Shown here: positions 22,375 through 27,617 of the stretch, piece after piece
Layout: each line of letters starts with the position of its first letter
How positions within the stretch are numbered: the stretch's first letter is position 1
Origin: Candidatus Bipolaricaulota bacterium
GTDB taxonomy: Bacteria; Bipolaricaulota; Bipolaricaulia; UBA7950; UBA9294
Direction: 5' to 3'
Assembly (NCBI GenBank): GCA_003979035.1
Contig: RXOA01000002.1
Coordinates: forward strand, 1 to 27,617
DNA: 27,617 nucleotides
Translations under genes and position numbers: made by a program
The notes under the pieces: generated by a model
Databases searched by the model: none
Seen by the model: the letters and a program-made list of their open reading frames with translations, nothing else
Told to the model about the DNA's origin: nothing

Positions 22375-23877
22375 ATGACTCGTTTTGCTCTGCGGGTGCT
22401 ATTGGTTCCTGTTTTCGTGTGTGGTGTGATTCTCGGGATAGCGGGCTTCTCGGTCCTGGCAGACCGGGATGTCTACGCCTATGTCCTTGTAGGAGATGGG
22501 TACCGGCAGAACATCTACCTAGAGGCCAGAGATTGGCTAATCGAAGAGAGCGGCGTTGAAGAAATCCTCCAAGCAGTCATCGGTGAGTACCCCGAGAGCT
22601 TGATCGCAGAGATGCTGAATCTGTTGGATCCGCTCGGCACCTCTAGCGATGCATTTGTCGCGATCTTCGGAGACATACAACGCCCCATGTTCATCTCGAC
22701 AGCGGAGCGGATGGAAGATGCGCTCAGTTCGGGTTGGGGCATCCCGACGGAGGGGGTTGAAACGCATCACGCTTGGGAGATGACCCGCAGCGAGTTCCTT
22801 ACGTCACTCGAGGACTTCGCCAAGCAAGGCGATCAGGATGGAGAAGACGTCTTCATCTTCTACTACGTCGGCCACGGCACAAGTGGGAGCATTGTGCCGT
22901 TCTTCGAAGACACCGCAAAGTGTCCCTACAGCTACCTCGGTTCCTACGGCCTATACGAAGACTCCGGGGAATGGGTTGTTATTCTGGACTGCTGCCACTC
23001 GGGGACAGCAAAGGACACCCTCAGTGGAAGCGCATGGATTATGGCCAGTGTGGAGGACACGCTTGGCTTTGGCTGGTTTCAGTTCCAGACGCTCCCCTTC
23101 ACGGGGGCAATCGCAGACGCAATGGAACAGAGTCAAGGGGTGAAGGAAACGTTCGAGCAGGCCATGGAGCAAGGACAGGATGAAGCGCTTCCTCTTCTTT
23201 TCCCGTACTACAACCCGCTCACATTCAAGGTGGAGGTCTTCCAGTCGGAGTTCAGCGCCGTGACCTGGCAACTAAGCTCCCCGAATCTCTCCATTCCCTC
23301 GGGAAGCGAACAGGACGATCCCCTGGGCCCACCTGATGTTGAACAGCTCCTGCAGAGGCTTGCAGCGCAAGCCGAGATCGCTGGGCGGTTCACTGACTAC
23401 GCCACTGAGAGGTGTCTTGGAAGCAGTGGGGACTACCGAGTGCAGGGCAGCGTCGAAGCGCGCCTCTATCTGCAGCATCAAGCAGATGTGATCCCGCTTG
23501 CCACAGTCATAGAGTATGAGCACTTCTCCGACTGCTCTACTGATAGAGTCACGGTGAACATGGATATTCAGGCTTCGATCACAGATATCGCAGGACCAGA
23601 CCTTGACGATGATGCTCTCGCGTACGCATCTGCATTGGGCCTCGAATTACAACTCGAGGCCATCATTCCTGGACAGAATCGCTGGTCATGTGAGAACCCA
23701 AGCGCCGCAGAGATTTCGTACAGACAAGGCCGGTTCGCCGGACACATAACGCTGACGAGACTTCCGATTCCCATCTCAGTTCCTATCGAAGGAAAGGCTT
23801 CTTTGCGTATCGGTTGGAGGGTGCAAGGGGGGGCACGGGTCCGATTGGTCTTTGACCTGGTTCTAGAAGCGGAGTAG
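22375..23877 (+). CDS. secreted caspase-like (C14 family) cysteine peptidase
   Basis: A 500-residue protein with an N-terminal hydrophobic export segment (ALRVLLVPVFVCGVILGIAGFSVLA) and a caspase-hemoglobinase fold domain (about 30-320). The catalytic dyad is intact: H167 in FIFYYVGHGTSG and C207 in VVILDCCHSG, each after the usual hydrophobic strand. The insert between strand 1 (YAYVLVGDGY) and the His is long and Glu-rich. The C-terminal part (about 330-500) is beta-rich with three Cys (ERCLGSS, FSDCSTD, WSCENPS), unlike anything I recognise, and ends without an anchor. The ATG at 22375 has AAGGAGG eight bases ahead. Prokaryotic caspase-like proteins typically cleave after Arg/Lys or Asp; the specificity here is not known. 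It lies between repeat copies A and B. Confidence 0.85.
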   Translation: MTRFALRVLLVPVFVCGVILGIAGFSVLADRDVYAYVLVGDGYRQNIYLEARDWLIEESGVEEILQAVIGEYPESLIAEMLNLLDPLGTSSDAFVAIFGDIQRPMFISTAERMEDALSSGWGIPTEGVETHHAWEMTRSEFLTSLEDFAKQGDQDGEDVFIFYYVGHGTSGSIVPFFEDTAKCPYSYLGSYGLYEDSGEWVVILDCCHSGTAKDTLSGSAWIMASVEDTLGFGWFQFQTLPFTGAIADAMEQSQGVKETFEQAMEQGQDEALPLLFPYYNPLTFKVEVFQSEFSAVTWQLSSPNLSIPSGSEQDDPLGPPDVEQLLQRLAAQAEIAGRFTDYATERCLGSSGDYRVQGSVEARLYLQHQADVIPLATVIEYEHFSDCSTDRVTVNMDIQASITDIAGPDLDDDALAYASALGLELQLEAIIPGQNRWSCENPSAAEISYRQGRFAGHITLTRLPIPISVPIEGKASLRIGWRVQGGARVRLVFDLVLEAE

Positions 23878-24434
23878 ATCATGAGAAGGTACTGGAGAAT
23901 CGCCAGTTCGGGAATGATCTGATTTGGGTACCAGATGAGATTCTCTCGAACTTCGCTGTACTTCACTTCCTACTAGCGTTTGATGTTGATCGCCTCACCA
24001 ATCAGTGTGCAGTTAGAAAGCTGTCCACCAGGGGGTACCAGACGAGACTCTTTCGAACTTCCCGGTTCTCCCCTCCCGCTAGGAGTGGCTGCCTAGTCTT
24101 GCCGGTCGATACGAATTTGCAGAGCTGCCCTTGGCAAACAAGTCGCTCAGAAGACCCTTCCGAAGAAGCCCTCGATGTGGCGCATTGGGGGTTCGGAGCT
24201 CCCGAGAAGTCACATCGTCAGCGCTCAGCATACGAGATTCAGATCAGATGGCAAAACCGAAGGTTCCCGTTCTCTCTGGTCAGGCTAGCGTTTCATCTGC
24301 CTCTGGAAGTGCAGATATCAACGGTTCTGATGGTGGCCACGCTCCTGGACAGATGCCGGGGTCACCTGTGCGCGCCGAAAACCGCAGTGGGCCTGTGGCG
24401 AGATCATCACACAATGACGCTGAGCCAAGGCCGC
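23878..24434. other. 557-nt intergenic region with repeat pair B and an unassigned stretch
   Basis: The first 180 nt hold repeat copy B. From about 24,066 to 24,434 there are open frames on both strands, none with a ribosome site and family resemblance together. On the minus strand the Hint-gene frame stays open for 38 codons beyond its stop. This could be decayed coding sequence, but no parent gene is recognised. Confidence 0.5.
23906..24058. repeat. paired intergenic repeat, copy B
   Basis: Two units (TTGGGTACCAGA at 23924 and GGGGGTACCAGA at 24031) are 107 nt apart, against 106 in copy A. Each lies in an imperfect inverted repeat: GTTCG (23906) with CGAAC (23947-23951), and GTTAGAAAG (24012-24020) with CTTTCGAAC (24050-24058), 8 of 9 bp. 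Positions 24012-24040 are identical to 26274-26302. Confidence 0.85.
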
Positions 24435-25787
24435 CTACTTCACATTGTGCACCAAGTACAACTCCTCACCGTCACTCACGAAGAAGTTATGCTCTCCTTC
24501 AATTGTCATTGTGTAAACGGTTGCTGACTCATCGACCCATTCCATGCGGGTGATGGATGTGAAACCGTCTCCGTTGACTATCCGATCACCAATTTTCAAC
24601 TGTCCGGCTTCAACCCAATGATCGGGGCCAACGGCAAAGCGATGTGTAGGCGTCACTTCCAGATCGTTGATCCTTACGAAGCGGTCTGCCTGAAACTGGA
24701 ACACTTGCGTAACCATTCGAGGAACACGCAACGCTGTTGCGAAATCGTATGCCATGACCATATCGCCTGCGCAGACGTCTGCGATTCTCTTCGGACGGCC
24801 GTCGGCCATCAGGACACACGTGTCGGCTGTGAAGCAGCCTGCTACGAGAAAGACAGCTTGAACGGTCTTGTTTCTGTCCATGTTGATCGTGCAGGTGTTG
24901 CCAGACGTACTCGAACAGCCTGTCCAAGAGGCGAAATGTATTCCTGGGCCTGTGGTTTCCGCAGTGAGGGTCACAGACGACCCTGCCGGGTATGTTCCGG
25001 AATTATCGGTCCCCACGGGCGTTCCCACGAAAAGCGGGGGATCAGGTGATTCCTCCAAGGCAAAACCGAAATCGATCCCCGGCCCGTACACGCGGAACCC
25101 AATGGGGAAGAGCGGGAATGGAAGAGAGACGTTCACGAGGGAACTGACTGTAAGAGTGAATCGCTCCTGCACCTCAGAGACGGAGAAGCGTTTGGTTTCG
25201 GTCCCGGTTTCGAAATCTTCATCCCACACGGTCAGGGTAACCTCATGCCTGCCGGGAGAGACATACGTTCTCTGGGCGACTTCCCCGCTTGCAGTGAATC
25301 CGTCATCCCATTCCCATTCGTACTGCACAAGTGGCCCCCCGAATGGATCAACCGATAATGACTGGAACAGCACTTCCTGTCCAGCAAGTGGACTCCGTGG
25401 AGTGATGCGCATTCTCGCGGTGGGGCAACTGACGCAAAGATCCTCCACGACTTCTCCGTCTACCAACCAAGCAGCTTCTGCCAAACGAGGATGATCTGCG
25501 GGCCAGTCTACGAAGATCTCGCCGTACGGGACAAGCCATCCTGCGAGTTGAATCTCTCCGTCAAAGCTCGATTCGAGAGCCATCCCGCCGCCTACGGCTA
25601 ACCAGTTCGGCGAGTCGACCGGTCCGGCAAACTTGAGCAGGAGACCATCAACCTGCATTCCGGTCTCATTGCTGAACCTGAAAAGCATGGTGTCTCCCAT
25701 CGGGAACGACTCAACAGAGTCTGCCCCGACGCCCTGAGCTAGCGCCAATCCCGCGAGGATTCCCACCAAACACGACACTCTTCTCAT
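24435..25787 (-). CDS. secreted PKD / InlB-type repeat protein with C-terminal Hint domain
   Basis: A 450-residue exported protein. The ATG at 25787 has GGAGGT six bases ahead and gives the signal peptide VSCLVGILAGLALAQGVGA. After a beta-rich N-terminal region with a CVSCPT pair comes a PKD domain (about 125-208: QYEWEWDDGF, GRHEVTLTVWD), then a bacterial InlB-type repeat with AGSSVTLTAE and FASWTGCSS, then a Hint domain (318-450). Hint features are the nucleophile C318 after LVAG, TCVLMADGRPKRIADVCAGD, the block-B VTPTHRF (His382), a VYTMTIEGEHNFFV strand and a terminal VHN (H447, N448). Only two residues follow Asn448. Hint domains self-cleave; here the usual downstream cargo is absent. 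Confidence 0.85.
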   Translation of the reverse strand: MRRVSCLVGILAGLALAQGVGADSVESFPMGDTMLFRFSNETGMQVDGLLLKFAGPVDSPNWLAVGGGMALESSFDGEIQLAGWLVPYGEIFVDWPADHPRLAEAAWLVDGEVVEDLCVSCPTARMRITPRSPLAGQEVLFQSLSVDPFGGPLVQYEWEWDDGFTASGEVAQRTYVSPGRHEVTLTVWDEDFETGTETKRFSVSEVQERFTLTVSSLVNVSLPFPLFPIGFRVYGPGIDFGFALEESPDPPLFVGTPVGTDNSGTYPAGSSVTLTAETTGPGIHFASWTGCSSTSGNTCTINMDRNKTVQAVFLVAGCFTADTCVLMADGRPKRIADVCAGDMVMAYDFATALRVPRMVTQVFQFQADRFVRINDLEVTPTHRFAVGPDHWVEAGQLKIGDRIVNGDGFTSITRMEWVDESATVYTMTIEGEHNFFVSDGEELYLVHNVK

Positions 25788-25845
25788 ACCGACACCTCCG
25801 CCAAGCAGGTCATCCCGCAGCAAGTCCGCTTGTAAGGCGAATCTA

Positions 25846-25878
25846 GCCAAAGCCTTGTCCCTGGGTCAAGGCTTTGGC
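25846..25878 (-). promoter_or_regulatory. perfect 12-bp inverted repeat across the Hint-gene promoter
   Basis: GCCAAAGCCTTG (25846-25857) and CAAGGCTTTGGC (25867-25878) are separated by TCCCTGGGT, which is itself nearly symmetric. Read on the minus strand, TTGACC starts within the first arm and TAGATT follows the second, 18 nt apart, so the dyad fills the promoter spacer. An operator for a dimeric regulator is the simplest reading. Confidence 0.55.
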
Positions 25879-26273
25879 AAGGGGGATGGCTTCTTCATCA
25901 AGGCAGCCTTCAGTTGAGACCCGATCCACCGCTATGCTGCTATCGGCGTAGGCTTGCTTCTTCGCGCAGATGCAAGGGTTGCCGCCAGAGAAGCCCAGCA
26001 AGGCCACGATTCCATCTGCAGCTTGGGGCCTGGGAACCTGAAATCGGTTATGTACCTCAAACGGCTGCGACTAGCTCCCAGGATTCGCGAACATCGTCAG
26101 ATGCCTGGAAGTCCGCGGTGGGGAAGCCTTGGAAGGAGCAATACGGGCGCTGTGCCGTACGGTTGGGTTCGGACTCTGTCACGTGAGACAAGCAGACGAG
26201 GCCGTTTGGAGCACCCCGCACTCCCTTTCCCCGTCAACATTCGATATGAGGTGCACCTACGAATCGCGGGGCC

Positions 26274-26302
26274 GTTAGAAAGCTGTCCACCAGGGGGTAC
26301 CA
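26274..26302. repeat. dispersed repeat, half-copy C
   Basis: These 29 nt (GTTAGAAAGC ... GGGGGTACCA) are identical to 24012-24040. The following bases AACGCCGA diverge from copy B, and no second unit is seen 107 nt to either side. Confidence 0.85.
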
Positions 26303-26564
26303 AACGCCGATCGATTACATCATCCGAGAGGAGATTCTGCCACAGCCAGCGGTGGGCTTGGCACTTCGACACACCCTAACTGGTGCAGGACTCCAACCGC
26401 ATGTCCTCACATTCCTCAACGATCTGCGTGATCTCGAAGCGCCTTGAGGAGGTACGCAGAGGCGAGGCACCGAATTGACCAAGGTTCAGTGTCTGAGACG
26501 CTACGGGGACGCAAGACGTTGAGTATTCTTGGCGAGAGCGTTTGCGGTTGAAAGGAGCGAAAGA

Positions 26565-27527
26565 GTGACGATGTTGCGACGGATAGCGAAAGCCTGGAAC
26601 ACAAGACGCCTGTCGGTCCCTTGGGTGATTGCGTCAGCATCTCTCATTCTCTGCTTTGCAGCCATTGCCGGGGGCATGGATACAGAGCCTGATGAGAATC
26701 GCGGCGGCCTTGTTGCCTTCTACTCCGAACGTGACGGTGATTCGGAAATCCTCATCATGAATGTCGATGGAAGCGGAATACGGCAGCTGACCGACAACGA
26801 TTGTGCGGATGATGTTCCTGCGCTGTCTCCGGATGGACGGTTTCTGGCATTTGCATCGGAACGTACGGGGAACGCTGAGATCTTCGTCATTGACTTGGTC
26901 GACTTGTCCGTGCGTCAGTTGACGAATACCCTCGAGGCAGAGACCCATCCCGATTGGTCACCTGATGGAACCATGCTGGCGTTTGCCCGCTATTCGCCGG
27001 GCACGTGGTCCGATGGAGACCTGTTTCTGATGGATGTCGGCGGGCACAGCGAGAGGCAGCTGACGTCGCATCCCGGCGACGACATGAGACCCGCATGGTT
27101 TGCTGACGGTATGAAGCTGCTGTTCAGTTCCAATCGTGATGGCAACTATGAGATCTATGAGATCGCCGCCAGTGGCGCCTCCCTACGGAGGGTTACGAAT
27201 ACACCCCTCCACGAGCTCTTTCCGCGCCCTTCTCCGGACGGGACGAAGATCGTTTACACCCTTGGCGATTTCGTCAGGCGCCGCTTCTCGGTCCACGTGA
27301 TGAATCTTGACGGCTCAGACGATCAAGCTCTGACCGAGGGCGGCCACGTGAGCGGTGAGGATCCCATGTGGGCGGGAGACGGAAGTCGCATTCTCTTTCA
27401 GAGTGATCGAACAGGAAATTTCGAGATCTTCATGATGAATTCGGATGGTTCGGATCAAACGAACCTGACCAACCTGCCCAGTGGCGAATACTGGCCGACC
27501 TGGTCGCCTTCGCTGCTCGGCGATTAG
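26565..27527 (+). CDS. TolB-like PD40 beta-propeller protein, exported
   Basis: A 320-residue protein with an N-terminal export or anchor segment (VPWVIASASLILCFAAIAGG) and six PD40-type blades, each of the form PxWSPDGxxLAF ... DGDSEIFxMNxDGSxxRQLT. The last half-blade YWPTWSP closes the ring with the first, as in TolB-like propellers. No TolB N-terminal domain and no tol/pal neighbours are present, so a Tol role is unlikely; such proteins usually bind proteins or glycans at the cell surface. GTG 26565 is preferred because AAGGAG lies seven bases ahead; the ATG at 26571 is 13 away. Confidence 0.82.
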   Translation: MTMLRRIAKAWNTRRLSVPWVIASASLILCFAAIAGGMDTEPDENRGGLVAFYSERDGDSEILIMNVDGSGIRQLTDNDCADDVPALSPDGRFLAFASERTGNAEIFVIDLVDLSVRQLTNTLEAETHPDWSPDGTMLAFARYSPGTWSDGDLFLMDVGGHSERQLTSHPGDDMRPAWFADGMKLLFSSNRDGNYEIYEIAASGASLRRVTNTPLHELFPRPSPDGTKIVYTLGDFVRRRFSVHVMNLDGSDDQALTEGGHVSGEDPMWAGDGSRILFQSDRTGNFEIFMMNSDGSDQTNLTNLPSGEYWPTWSPSLLGD

Positions 27528-27590
27528 CCAGGAAACGCAAGAAGGGCAGTCTGCCGCGGATCGGCGGATCTCAACGGTATGGCTGAACCG

Positions 27591-27610
27591 CCCTCGGGAT
27601 TGCCGGAGGG
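27591..27610 (+). terminator. possible terminator hairpin at the window end
   Basis: CCCTCGG pairs with CCgGAGGG (one bulged G) around a 5-nt loop, 63 nt after the propeller gene. The window ends before any T tract could be seen. Confidence 0.3.
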
Positions 27611-27617
27611 TCCAGCC

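Larger units (their letters stand above)
25788..26564. other. 777-nt gene-poor region
   Basis: It holds the palindrome and probable promoter of the Hint-protein gene (25844-25878), a small hairpin TACGG/CCGTA (26142-26159), and a single half-copy of the dispersed repeat (26274-26302). No convincing gene; a plus-strand frame at 25954-26379 has no ribosome site or recognisable product. Confidence 0.5.

Noticed and set aside
23906..24058. Integron attC sites
   Set aside because: The inverted ends read GTT...AAC, the reverse of the RYYYAAC...GTTRRRY order, and no integrase or L-box pairing is seen.
24131..24553. Plus-strand open frame of 140 codons
   Set aside because: It overlaps the end of the Hint gene antisense, has no ribosome site, and its product is low-complexity.
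24435..25787. Intein splicing element
   Set aside because: The Hint domain is at the protein end with no C-extein Cys/Ser/Thr after HN, so protein splicing is not possible in the usual way.
26130..26185. Group II intron domain V (GTACGGTT near AGC)
   Set aside because: The hairpin TACGG/CCGTA does not give the 34-nt domain V fold with the AGC triad paired, and no maturase is present.
21944..26302. CRISPR array
   Set aside because: Only five spaced units in three places, with homologous not unique spacers, and no cas genes.

Overview
The window is about 27.6 kb of G+C-rich bacterial DNA with no rRNA, tRNA, CRISPR array or intact mobile element that I can see. The left two thirds (1-18,490) is dense housekeeping and metabolic coding sequence with bacterial Shine-Dalgarno sites, frequent ATGA/GTGA overlaps and GTG/TTG starts. 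The right third (18,600-27,617) is accessory: almost every gene there encodes a secreted or membrane-anchored protein, several with no recognisable family, and they are separated by long gene-poor gaps. No gene here fixes the phylum. An uncultivated high-GC lineage (for example Bipolaricaulota-like) is possible, but this is only a guess.

Left region, rightward: the 3' part of fabG, then acpP with an intrinsic terminator (fatty-acid synthesis); a BCAM0308-type zinc-ribbon protein; then a tightly overlapping trio of inositol-monophosphatase family protein, RsmB/NOP2-type rRNA m5C methyltransferase and a separately encoded NOL1/NOP2/fmu C-terminal domain. A large secreted protein follows (VWA, RTX repeats, Cys/Pro linker, four Cys-containing Ig/PKD-like repeats) and ends at a strong bidirectional terminator.

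Middle region: a leftward lipoate operon (9518 to 6294) encodes a free-standing 75-aa lipoyl domain, LipB, LipA, an LplA-like ligase and a DUF501 protein. Divergent from it are ychF and tsaC. Convergent on tsaC is a leftward tryptophanase gene followed by an EamA-family exporter. Then come a HEAT-like repeat protein, a FabG-like SDR read from a probable leaderless transcript, and a leftward operon of an M24 peptidase, a TIGR04076 protein and an aldo/keto reductase.

Right region: a leftward pair of secreted proteins (a DOMON-like beta-rich protein and a protein with a hydrophobic tail) behind a structured leader; a 62-aa membrane protein; a secreted helical protein; a secreted caspase-like (C14) protein; a secreted PKD/InlB-repeat/Hint protein; and a TolB-like beta-propeller. 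The caspase-like gene lies between two copies of a paired intergenic repeat (unit spacing 106-107 bp), and a 29-bp stretch of it recurs identically at 26,274. This repeat family and the secreted cargo around it are the least explained parts of the window.
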